Origin: JBLIKP01 sp047635375
GTDB taxonomy: Bacteria; Bacteroidota; Bacteroidia; Sphingobacteriales; Sphingobacteriaceae
Length of the DNA: 11,019 nt
Assembly (NCBI GenBank): GCA_047635375.1
Contig: JBLIKP010000079.1
Location: 1 to 11,019 of the forward strand
Direction: 5' to 3'
Positions 1 to 7,228 of this stretch are shown piece by piece. The notes under the pieces are model-generated. The model had not been told where the DNA came from and made no database searches. It saw only the letters and a list, made by a program, of their open reading frames with translations. The position numbers and the translations under genes were made by a program. The number at the start of each line of letters is the position of its first letter. Within the stretch, counting starts at the first letter, position 1.

Positions 1-1452
1 CTTCAGCTTGCTTACTTCAACCATAACGTAGTTTTCGGCAGGGTTTGGGTACAATCCAATTCCTATTTCGGAAACTCTATTATTAATACCCACATAAACA
101 ACATCAACAGTTTTTGAAACTGTATCAGAACCTGAAGCATTGGTAGCAATTAATGTCACCTGATAAGATCCTAAAGAATCAAAGATGTAAGTTGGGTTTT
201 GCTCAGTACTTATTCCTTTGTCGTCACCAAAGTCCCATGCCCATGAGGTTGGGTCAAATGCAGTTTGATCGAAGAAATTCACCGTAGTGCTATCGTTTGT
301 AAATCCAAAGTCTGCTTGAGGCGCTCTTGCTTTAAAAAGAAAGTTTGCCAATCTCGGTGATGTATAACGTACTAAGGAGTCCATGTACTTATCGGCTTTT
401 TGAATTGCTGCCGCCGATGCTCCCACATCATAAGCCCAAGGCTGGTATCCCTGACCTACAAAAGTGTAAGTTCCCTTTTTATAAAGCTCCATTGGTGCGT
501 AACGGGGGCCATTGGGATCGTTAATCATCTTTTTTGGAAAGCCATCACCATCAATATTCTCGAATGGTCTAACGTTGTAATCCCATTGTTCTCTCGCCAT
601 TTCATAACCACCACTTACTTCCAATACTGGGAATTGTCCACCGGCAAATACCACTGCTGTTCCAAATGGAGTTGTTTGATCTAGGTCTCCTTGACAAGTA
701 ATTGTTGGAGGGAATAATCCGTTTTTCTGACGCTCATAAAATGCAGTATCACCTACGGCGCCTGCGTAATTTACTAATGCCACTGTTCTCCAGTTATATC
801 CCGGGTTTCCAGAATTTCCTTCAAAACCTCCTAGGGCCACGGTATCAATTAACGATTTACCGTCAGAATCACTCACCTTTGGAATTGAAAATTCTACTGG
901 TAGATCAAAGAATTCATTCTGAATAAAAATATAAGATCCAGCACCAAATCCACCAGAAACAATTCTATTAGGATCTATCTTAAAGCTGTTATCATTTTCT
1001 TGGAAATCTTTACTGAAATACCTAACCGCAGCCTTACCGTCTTGCATAGCACGCCATAATGCTGGCACTATTTCCTTGGCGTTTTCTTCTGCGGAAAACC
1101 CTGGAGTCCACCCTAATCTATAATCAATTGAAGCTACTATGTAACCTCTTTTTGCCATTAAATTAGCATAATTTACGCACTCAACATCCGTTTTACTACC
1201 CCCTAAAAAAGAGCCTTCGTGAGCAATAACTATTAAAACTCGATTTGATTCAGTGTCGCCTTCTGGCTGATACACATCCATCATTAAATTTGTTGGGTTT
1301 CCGAATCTATCATTGTTAGATCCATACTGGATTCCACTTGTTACTTTGACAGAAGTAAAGACTTCATCAACATAACGCTCTTGTGCCAAAGAATTGTTAG
1401 CACCAACTAAAGTACCCCAGACAAGGGTTACAAAGAATAAAATCTTTTTCAT
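1..1452 (-). CDS. Secreted alpha/beta hydrolase-fold protein with degenerate catalytic site, PKD domain and T9SS tail (3' end cut by window)
   Basis: 484 codons are open from ATG (1450-1452) to the left edge, so only the C-terminus is missing. Residues 1-24 are a signal peptide (MKK start, hydrophobic core, cleavage near SLAQ/ER). Residues 30-370 resemble Bacteroidota secreted carboxylesterase-like hydrolases: oxyanion-type loop H78-E-G-S-F then GGSK, DYRLGW at 110-115, nucleophile-elbow region 167-172, the block E211-GNSGNPGY, GDLD258 followed by TPFG, and GQGYQPW at 333-339. The elbow reads GGFGAG, with Gly170 where the catalytic Ser is expected. The expected His in G-x-G-H-x-P-W is Tyr336, and the oxyanion Gly is Glu79; Asp258 remains. 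A PKD domain (378-452, WDFGDD) and the start of a type A sorting domain (LYPNPAENY) follow. Export to the surface by T9SS is inferred. It lies 39 bp after the TonB receptor gene, probably in one operon. The fold call is firm. Loss of activity is inferred from remembered family motifs, not from an alignment. Confidence 0.85.
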   Translation of the reverse strand, partial: MKKILFFVTLVWGTLVGANNSLAQERYVDEVFTSVKVTSGIQYGSNNDRFGNPTNLMMDVYQPEGDTESNRVLIVIAHEGSFLGGSKTDVECVNYANLMAKRGYIVASIDYRLGWTPGFSAEENAKEIVPALWRAMQDGKAAVRYFSKDFQENDNSFKIDPNRIVSGGFGAGSYIFIQNEFFDLPVEFSIPKVSDSDGKSLIDTVALGGFEGNSGNPGYNWRTVALVNYAGAVGDTAFYERQKNGLFPPTITCQGDLDQTTPFGTAVVFAGGQFPVLEVSGGYEMAREQWDYNVRPFENIDGDGFPKKMINDPNGPRYAPMELYKKGTYTFVGQGYQPWAYDVGASAAAIQKADKYMDSLVRYTSPRLANFLFKARAPQADFGFTNDSTTVNFFDQTAFDPTSWAWDFGDDKGISTEQNPTYIFDSLGSYQVTLIATNASGSDTVSKTVDVVYVGINNRVSEIGIGLYPNPAENYVMVEVSKLK

Positions 1453-1491
1453 AGTGACTAAATTTATTTTAATAATTTCGATTTTTAATTT

Positions 1492-4233
1492 TTATAATTC
1501 ATAATTCAAGGAGAGGTAAGCCAAACGCTCAATGGTTGGACCACCATACACTTCAAAATGCTTATTATTAAATAGATTACTTACTCCTAACTTAAACGTT
1601 GTGTTGTAAGCAGTCCATTTATAGTTTACTTGCGCATCAACTAATCCATAAGATCCAATTCCTCCAGTAAATTGAGGTGAACCTTCAAATCTAAAGCCTT
1701 GTACCCACTTATAAGAGACATTAAAGCCAAATTTGTTTGCAATGTTCCGTCCGCCTAGTCCAAAATTATACTTGTGTCGTGGAGTATTATAAGACGGAAT
1801 TAACGGGTCATCCTTGTCGGCTTTGGTTAATTCAGTAAACGTATAATTTCCGTTAAGACTAAAATTTTCAAGGAAATAATAATTTAGACCTACTGAAAAT
1901 CCTTGGGTTGTCACAAGTCCAGTAGAATTTTTAGGGACTCTTCTAACTTCAAAAGGGAAGGCTCTATTATTATCTCTTGGATTTACTACACCAATAAAGT
2001 TTCCAATAAAGTCACGGTACCAACTTTTATAATAACTGGCGTCTACATAAATTTTCGAAAACAAAATTCCTTTGTATCCTATTTCAAAAGTTTTGACCTT
2101 CTCAGGCTTTATTGCATCCACATGAATTTCGATTGAATCTGGATTTGTTCCTTTTCCTATGTATTCGTTGACAAAATCTTCCACTGGAATTAAATTAATT
2201 CCATTAATATTCCCCAATAACAAAACCCTACCTAAGTCATATTTTTGAAATTGGTCTAATAATGTTGGGTTACGGATTGCGGAGTTAAATGTTAGCCTGA
2301 TATTGTCAGACTCAGAAAGTTTAATCACCGCCGATGCTGCAGGTGAAAAAGCTGGGTCGAAATTTTTATGAAAATCGTAACGTGCTGAGGCTATTAATTT
2401 CAATGACTCATCAAAGTAGTACTTATCCGTAGTAACATAAAATCCGAATTCGTAAACATCAATTTCATCAAACGATCCAGAATCGGCCCTAGTTGGGTCT
2501 GTAATTAAAGTGTCGTTAAAGACTGTCCCAAAGGAATTAGGGTCATATGATCTATAATTCCCTCCCACTCTAAAGTTTTCTGGAAGGGCTTCATTTTGCT
2601 CAAATAATTTAAAATTATACTCCCCTTGAATGTGTGTTAGAGAAGATTTATCTTGAAATCTCGTACCCCCACCACCAAATGATGGGTTACTAGTGATTGC
2701 AGAAAATGCTGAATCAAATCTAGCTGTACCTGGCGTATACCTTTCTTTATACCCACCAACTGTTGAATTATCAGCAAAAATTCGCGCAATATTTATCCCA
2801 CTATCTAACCACGTACTATAATCTGAACTTCTTCGGTCAGGCGCAGGCGTACTACTTGAATATCGTCGTATTTCTCTTAAAAAATCATTATTCCACTGTC
2901 CGTATGGTTTTGCGTCAGTTAACAACTTATTTGCGGTAAACACGATGTCATAAGAATCACCTGCATCTTCTAAAGTTTTATAACTTCTCACGAAGAAGTT
3001 TTCTCCTTTTAATTCAACTTTATGTTGCTGAAATTTTATTCCGTTAATACTAATTCTATTCTCGCCTTGATAAACAGTAGTTCCTGTTCCAAAATTATAG
3101 AAGTACGAGGCTGTAACGTCAGGTGCTACTTTATAATATATAGAAGCGTTAGTTTTTAAATTCCTGGTGTTATAATCTGCCAAATCGATTTCATTATACC
3201 CACTTCGATAAACACTAAAGGTACTATCAGGGATTCCACGAGCCGTATCACCTTTTAGGGACGGAACAAATAACGGGCTTGCCACAGTTCTAACTTCGTC
3301 CCCATAAGTGTTTACTGCATCATATCCCGCCGCTAAATTTACTTCATTTAACGACTCTTCCGTCGCGGAATAATTATCAGCAATCCAATCATCTGCCCTC
3401 AGGTAGGATAGATTCACCTTGAAAGCAAACCTATCATCAATAACCTTAGCATAGCGAATCGCTCCATCAAAAAGATTTCTTGTGGCACCCTTTACTTGAA
3501 CATTAAGCCCTGGGTATTTGAATGGATCTTTAGTTTGAATATCAATTACTCCGTTGAATGCGTTAGGTCCGTAAGTTGCAGAATTTGCACCAACAACAAT
3601 ATCAACACGTTCGACATCAATTTCAGAGGCTCCCACAAAGTTTCCTAAAGAGAAATTTAAGGCTGGAGCTTGATTATCCATTCCGTCAATCACCTGTAAG
3701 GTTCTTACTGGTGCAGTACTATTAAAACCACGGGTGTTAATTACTTTAAAAGCTAAAGATGCCGAAGTAAAATCGACACCTTTTAGGTTTGCAAGTCCAT
3801 CGTAGAAGGATGCAGAAGCAGTTTCTTTAATCCCTTGCACTCCTAATCGCTCCACCGTTACCGGAGATTCCTGAAGTTTTTTATTTAACCTAGAAGCACT
3901 AATAACAACTTCTTCCGCCAAAACAGCATCTTCAGTCATCTTCACATTTAAGAATTTTTTATTCTTAGAAACAGTGATTTCTTGCGAGGAGTAACCTAAA
4001 AAGGATATTATTAAAACCTTTGATGAGCTTAAATCAACGCTAATTTCAAATCTTCCATTAAAATCTGTGATAGTACCATTTGTTGTGCCCTTTTCAACAA
4101 TTGTGGTACCAAAAAGAAGATCGCCTGTTATGGCGTCCTTTACAACTCCTGTAACCTTTTGCGAATAGGCAGATAGGCACAAAAATAAGGACAGAAAAAT
4201 TCCTAGGAATATTATTCTATTGTGGTATTTCAT
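1492..4233 (-). CDS. TonB-dependent outer-membrane receptor with CarboxypepD_reg-like N-terminal domain
   Basis: 913 residues, a usual length for the family. Signal peptide 1-25 (hydrophobic 7-20, cleavage near AYSQ/KV); the Cys at 19 is not in a lipobox. Residues 27-100 form the carboxypeptidase-regulatory-like beta-sandwich common in Bacteroidota receptors (VTGVVKDAITGDLL, TDFNGRFEI, ISFLGYSSQEI). A TonB-box-like stretch EEVVISASR (108-115) comes next. The plug, about 118-236, carries TRGF, VIDGMDNQAP, ERVDIVVGANSATYGPNA and GVIDIQTK. The remainder is a beta-barrel rich in alternating aromatic strands, ending LAYLSLNYEL. It should import a ligand across the outer membrane using TonB/ExbBD energy; the substrate is not evident. 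There is no SusD partner; instead a T9SS-exported hydrolase-fold protein follows 39 bp downstream. The start is supported by an AAGGAA 5 nt before the ATG. The gene is probably transcribed separately from rfbA, across a 144-bp gap. Confidence 0.93.
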   Translation of the reverse strand: MKYHNRIIFLGIFLSLFLCLSAYSQKVTGVVKDAITGDLLFGTTIVEKGTTNGTITDFNGRFEISVDLSSSKVLIISFLGYSSQEITVSKNKKFLNVKMTEDAVLAEEVVISASRLNKKLQESPVTVERLGVQGIKETASASFYDGLANLKGVDFTSASLAFKVINTRGFNSTAPVRTLQVIDGMDNQAPALNFSLGNFVGASEIDVERVDIVVGANSATYGPNAFNGVIDIQTKDPFKYPGLNVQVKGATRNLFDGAIRYAKVIDDRFAFKVNLSYLRADDWIADNYSATEESLNEVNLAAGYDAVNTYGDEVRTVASPLFVPSLKGDTARGIPDSTFSVYRSGYNEIDLADYNTRNLKTNASIYYKVAPDVTASYFYNFGTGTTVYQGENRISINGIKFQQHKVELKGENFFVRSYKTLEDAGDSYDIVFTANKLLTDAKPYGQWNNDFLREIRRYSSSTPAPDRRSSDYSTWLDSGINIARIFADNSTVGGYKERYTPGTARFDSAFSAITSNPSFGGGGTRFQDKSSLTHIQGEYNFKLFEQNEALPENFRVGGNYRSYDPNSFGTVFNDTLITDPTRADSGSFDEIDVYEFGFYVTTDKYYFDESLKLIASARYDFHKNFDPAFSPAASAVIKLSESDNIRLTFNSAIRNPTLLDQFQKYDLGRVLLLGNINGINLIPVEDFVNEYIGKGTNPDSIEIHVDAIKPEKVKTFEIGYKGILFSKIYVDASYYKSWYRDFIGNFIGVVNPRDNNRAFPFEVRRVPKNSTGLVTTQGFSVGLNYYFLENFSLNGNYTFTELTKADKDDPLIPSYNTPRHKYNFGLGGRNIANKFGFNVSYKWVQGFRFEGSPQFTGGIGSYGLVDAQVNYKWTAYNTTFKLGVSNLFNNKHFEVYGGPTIERLAYLSLNYEL

Positions 4234-4298
4234 AAGAGTTCCTTTTCGGAAAAAACTAATTAGGCGTTAAAATAAGGTTAAATTTAATGCAAATAAAC

Positions 4299-4330
4299 CA
4301 AATCCTAAATTGGCATACACTAAACTTCAA
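4299..4330 (-). promoter_or_regulatory. Candidate promoter for the TonB receptor/hydrolase operon
   Basis: On the minus strand, TTG (4330-4328), a 20-nt spacer and TAGGATTTG (4307-4299) resemble the Bacteroidota TTTG / TAnnTTTG promoter with one extra base in the -7 box. It would leave a leader of about 60 nt before the ATG at 4233. No operator or riboswitch-like fold is evident in the 144-bp gap, which is otherwise AT-rich. Confidence 0.25.
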
Positions 4331-4377
4331 TAATTAGTTTAATTAAAATAATTTAAATTTAATAATTGGCAAAAACC

Positions 4378-5238
4378 CTACTTAATAATAGATAAAAGGT
4401 AATCTCCATAACCGCTTTTTTGCAAAGGTTTGGCTAATTGCCTTAATTGTTCTGCATTAATAAAATTCATTCTATATGCAACTTCTTCAATACAACCTAC
4501 TTTTTGGTTTTGACGCTCCTCAATTACTTGGACAAATTGTCCGGCCTGCATAAGTGAAGCAAAGGTCCCCGTATCTAACCAGGCAGTACCACGTGAAAGA
4601 ATTCCAACTTTCAACTTTCCTCTCTCTAGGTATACTTTATTGACATCAGTGATTTCATACTCACCTCTTGGCGACGGTTTGATTTCAGCAGCTATCTTAA
4701 CTACATCATTATCGTAAAAATACAATCCAGGAACTGCATAATTCGATTTTGGGTTGGCAGGCTTCTCTTCGATACTTAGTGCTTTCAAATTATCGTCAAA
4801 ATTCACTACTCCATATCGCTCAGGATCAGCAACATGATAAGCAAATACCACCCCTCCGTCTGGATTAGCGCTATCTAAAAGAGTCTGCCTAAAGCCTGAC
4901 CCATAGAAAATGTTATCGCCTAAAACTAAAGCCACTTTGTCGTTGCCAATAAATTCTTTCCCAATTACAAAAGCCTGAGCAAGTCCGTTAGGAACTTCCT
5001 GAACAGCATACTCAAACTTACAGCCCAGTTTACTTCCATCTCCCAATAATTTTTCAAAATTTGGCAGGTCTTGTGGGGTGCTGATTATTAATATTTCCTT
5101 TATTCCTGCAAGCATAAGCGTGCTAAGCGGATAATAAATCATTGGCTTATCATACACTGGCAACATTTGTTTACTCATTGCATAAGTTAATGGATGCAAT
5201 CTTGTTCCTGAGCCACCCGCAAGAATAATTCCTTTCAT
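4378..5238 (-). CDS. rfbA: Glucose-1-phosphate thymidylyltransferase
   Basis: 286 residues, full length for RmlA/RfbA. This cytoplasmic enzyme joins dTTP and glucose-1-phosphate to make dTDP-glucose and pyrophosphate, the first step towards dTDP-L-rhamnose and other dTDP-deoxysugars for surface polysaccharide. The nucleotidyltransferase signature G8-G-S-G-T-R13 is followed by KQMLPVYDKPMIYYP (23-37). Also seen are LGDN (106-109, metal/substrate Asp108), EEKP (157-160), GLYFYD (171-176) and WLDTGT (220-225), all typical of the family. The ATG gives the usual MKGIILAGG start. rfbB, rfbC and rfbD are not next to it: the downstream neighbour is a TonB receptor and the upstream one a divergent SDR gene 131 bp away. 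It is thus an orphan copy, or the other genes lie elsewhere. UTP-glucose pyrophosphorylase (GalU) is excluded by the RmlA-type motifs. Confidence 0.96.
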   Translation of the reverse strand: MKGIILAGGSGTRLHPLTYAMSKQMLPVYDKPMIYYPLSTLMLAGIKEILIISTPQDLPNFEKLLGDGSKLGCKFEYAVQEVPNGLAQAFVIGKEFIGNDKVALVLGDNIFYGSGFRQTLLDSANPDGGVVFAYHVADPERYGVVNFDDNLKALSIEEKPANPKSNYAVPGLYFYDNDVVKIAAEIKPSPRGEYEITDVNKVYLERGKLKVGILSRGTAWLDTGTFASLMQAGQFVQVIEERQNQKVGCIEEVAYRMNFINAEQLRQLAKPLQKSGYGDYLLSIIK

Positions 5239-5300
5239 AATTGTTCTTTTTTAAATACTTACTTCATTATTCTTCGTTAGTTCTTATTGAAGAAATTAGA

Positions 5301-5334
5301 TTTGCATTACTTTACCATGCGAAAATACAATTTC
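5301..5334 (+). promoter_or_regulatory. Candidate Bacteroidota promoter for the SDR pair
   Basis: TTTG at 5301-5304 is followed, after 21 nt, by TACAATTTC (5326-5334). This partly matches the Bacteroidota sigma-ABfr pattern TTTG-N17/23-TAnnTTTG and would give a leader of about 30 nt before the ATG at 5370. It lies in the 131-bp divergent gap with rfbA. The -7 match is imperfect; the call rests on pattern only. Confidence 0.3.
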
Positions 5335-5369
5335 CAATTTACTCCCCTAATTTATTTGGCAACATAAAA

Positions 5370-6359
5370 ATGGCAAAATATTTCATAACAGGCATAACAG
5401 GTTATATTGGAAACAAGTTAGCACATGAATTGCTATCAAAAGGTCACACCCTGCACGCTATTGTAAGAAACCCAGATCGACTAAAAAATTTTGAAAATCA
5501 TCAAGAATTGAAGGTTTTCCCTGGTCACCTTACTGACACAAGCCTTATTGAAAAGGCAATGATGGGCTGTGATTTTGTGTTCCACTTAGCGGCCTACGCT
5601 ACTGTTTGGTCTAAAACCAACACTGAATTCGAATCAATAAACGTTCAAGTTCCTTTGTTAATTGCCCAAATTGCCACCAAACTCGGACTCAAAAGAATGG
5701 TCCTTACTGGAACCGCAGGGGTATATGGACCATCAACACATGGAGTTGTAAATGAAGATTATCAGCGTAGCCTTCCATTTTTCAATGAATATGAAAAAAG
5801 TAAATCCCAGGGAGAAGAGATTTTATTAAAAAATAAGGATAAACTTCTCGAAATAATTATTGTAAGTCCAACAAGGGTATATGGTCCAGGACCATTAAGT
5901 GAAAGTAACGCCGTTAGCAAGCTTATTAAGATGTACATCCAAAACAAATGGAGAATAATCCCAGGGAAAGGCGATAAAATCGGTAATTATGTTTTTGTTG
6001 ATGATGTGGTAAAGGGTCATTTATTAGCAATGGAAAAGGGGGTTTCAGGGGAGAAATACATACTTGGTGGTGAAAATTTGAGCTATTTTGATTTTTTCAA
6101 ACTCCTAAAAACCATTTCAGGAAAAGGGGAAAAACCGATTGAGTTCCCCCTAGCTGCCTTGCTATTTTTAGGATGGATTCAGCTTTTTTGGGCAGAATTA
6201 ACCGGGAAAAATCCGTTATTTACACCTCCTTGGGTAAGGAGATATATGTACAATTGGGAAATTTCCATAAGTAAAGCCAAAAAAGATCTACAATACATTC
6301 CAACGGACGCCAAGGTTTCCTTAAAAACTACAATAGACTGGATTAATAATGGGAACTAA
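5370..6359 (+). CDS. NAD(P)-dependent epimerase/dehydratase family protein (extended SDR)
   Basis: 329 residues. The Rossmann signature G8-I-T-G11-Y-I-G14 is at the N-terminus, CDFVFHLAA (67-75) is the usual extended-SDR block, and Y141-E-K-S-K145 is the catalytic YxxxK. TGTAGVYG (113-120) holds the expected Ser/Thr, and SPTRVYGPG (166-174) and YVFVDDV (207-213) are typical substrate-domain motifs. A hydrophobic stretch at 261-274 near the C-terminus resembles that of dihydroflavonol reductase/HpnA/3beta-HSD-like members. It should oxidise, reduce or epimerise a small or lipid-linked substrate with NAD(P); the substrate is not deducible. The open frame extends upstream to a TTG at 5241, but the extra 43 residues lack family similarity. 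The ATG at 5370 puts the glycine motif at the normal position, so I chose it. Its end overlaps the next SDR gene by 11 bp, indicating a co-transcribed and probably coupled pair. Confidence 0.92.
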   Translation: MAKYFITGITGYIGNKLAHELLSKGHTLHAIVRNPDRLKNFENHQELKVFPGHLTDTSLIEKAMMGCDFVFHLAAYATVWSKTNTEFESINVQVPLLIAQIATKLGLKRMVLTGTAGVYGPSTHGVVNEDYQRSLPFFNEYEKSKSQGEEILLKNKDKLLEIIIVSPTRVYGPGPLSESNAVSKLIKMYIQNKWRIIPGKGDKIGNYVFVDDVVKGHLLAMEKGVSGEKYILGGENLSYFDFFKLLKTISGKGEKPIEFPLAALLFLGWIQLFWAELTGKNPLFTPPWVRRYMYNWEISISKAKKDLQYIPTDAKVSLKTTIDWINNGN

Positions 6360-7134
6360 TAAAACAGCTTTAATTACTGGAGCCTCAGAAGGAATAGGAA
6401 GGGAAATGGCCTTTAAATTAGCCGAACAGGGCTATAATCTTATTCTGGTGGCTTTAGAAGGATTGAATTTGGATACCACTTCTATTGAAGTCTCCCAAAA
6501 AACAGGCAAAGCAGCACACCCGCTTGGACTAGACTTAACAAAAGAAGGCAACGTTCAAAAAATAAAAGATTTTTGTCAACAAAATAAAATTTCCATATCC
6601 ATCCTTATTAATAACGCTGGTATGGGCAGTGTGGGACCTCTTGAAAAATTTGACTCTGATTTTTACGGGAAAATGATAAGCTTAAACATTACCCCAATGG
6701 TGCAGCTTGTCAGAGAATTTGCTGAGGATTTAAAGAAAAATAAGGGTCATGTGGTTAATATTAGTAGTCTGGCCTCTTACAATCCTATACCATACAAGGC
6801 AGTTTACGCCGCCACCAAAACCTTTGTTTATTCTTTCTCAAGGGCAATAAGAGAAGAGTTTAAGCCAGAAAATGTTGGCGTAACTGTTGTCTGCCCTGGA
6901 GGTGTAATCACCAATGAACGGGTTAGGGAAGCTATAAATAAAGGTGGATTTTTCGCAAGAATTTCAGCAATTTCACCGCAACAGGTAACTGAAGATATTT
7001 GGGATGGGATTGTTAAAAATAAAGCCGTAGTAATTCCTGGGAAATGGAACAAGTTTTTCTTTTCCTTAAGCAGCTTATTCCCTGCCACACTTAAACCCCC
7101 AATTATTGCAAAAATATTCCGAAAAAGAGGCTGA
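6349..7134 (+). CDS. SDR family NAD(P)-dependent oxidoreductase (classical)
   Basis: 261 residues, normal length for a classical short-chain dehydrogenase/reductase. All core motifs are present: cofactor loop T10-G-A-S-E-G-I-G17, NNAG (88-91), structural Asn113, catalytic Ser140 in VNISS, Y153-A-A-T-K157 and CPGGV (182-186) after the active site. The extended C-terminal part ends in a basic-hydrophobic tail (KPPIIAKIFRKRG), similar to DltE/YqjQ-type members that may sit at the membrane. The reaction would be NAD(P)(H)-linked interconversion of a carbonyl and an alcohol; the substrate is unknown. The ATG lies inside the last codons of the upstream epimerase-type gene (11-bp overlap), so translation is probably coupled and both enzymes likely act on one pathway. 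No intrinsic terminator is visible in the 94 bp before the next gene, so read-through is possible. Confidence 0.94.
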   Translation: MGTNKTALITGASEGIGREMAFKLAEQGYNLILVALEGLNLDTTSIEVSQKTGKAAHPLGLDLTKEGNVQKIKDFCQQNKISISILINNAGMGSVGPLEKFDSDFYGKMISLNITPMVQLVREFAEDLKKNKGHVVNISSLASYNPIPYKAVYAATKTFVYSFSRAIREEFKPENVGVTVVCPGGVITNERVREAINKGGFFARISAISPQQVTEDIWDGIVKNKAVVIPGKWNKFFFSLSSLFPATLKPPIIAKIFRKRG

Positions 7135-7228
7135 ACCAGTCAATTTAAAGGATTAAAATTTCATAAAAAACAATATTTCAGCATATTTTATATAGATTAG
7201 AAGATTATTTCCTTATAATCAATATAAA

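Noticed and set aside
400..926. Two plus-strand open frames opposite the hydrolase-fold gene
   Set aside because: They lie antisense to a clearly conserved coding frame and show no domain, signal or composition of a real protein. The other short frames opposite or inside the large genes were dropped for the same reason.
1..1452. Hydrolase-fold gene as a decayed pseudogene
   Set aside because: 484 codons are open with an intact signal peptide, PKD domain and sorting tail; only specific catalytic positions differ.
1492..4233. SusC/RagA assignment for the TonB receptor
   Set aside because: It is shorter than typical SusC proteins, I do not see the SusC-type plug signature, and no SusD gene is adjacent.
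4321..4377. AT-rich palindromic stretch after rfbA as a terminator
   Set aside because: It has short AT-only complementarities and no GC stem with a T run, so it is not distinguishable from background.
5241..5369. TTG-initiated N-terminal extension of the epimerase-type gene (43 extra residues)
   Set aside because: The extension lacks family similarity and would run across the divergent promoter region; the ATG at 5370 places the Rossmann glycine motif at the normal position.
7203..7220. GATTAT / ATAATC inverted repeat just upstream of the triple-PKD gene
   Set aside because: The 6-bp stem is AT-only and expected by chance in AT-rich DNA; there is no support for an operator or terminator.
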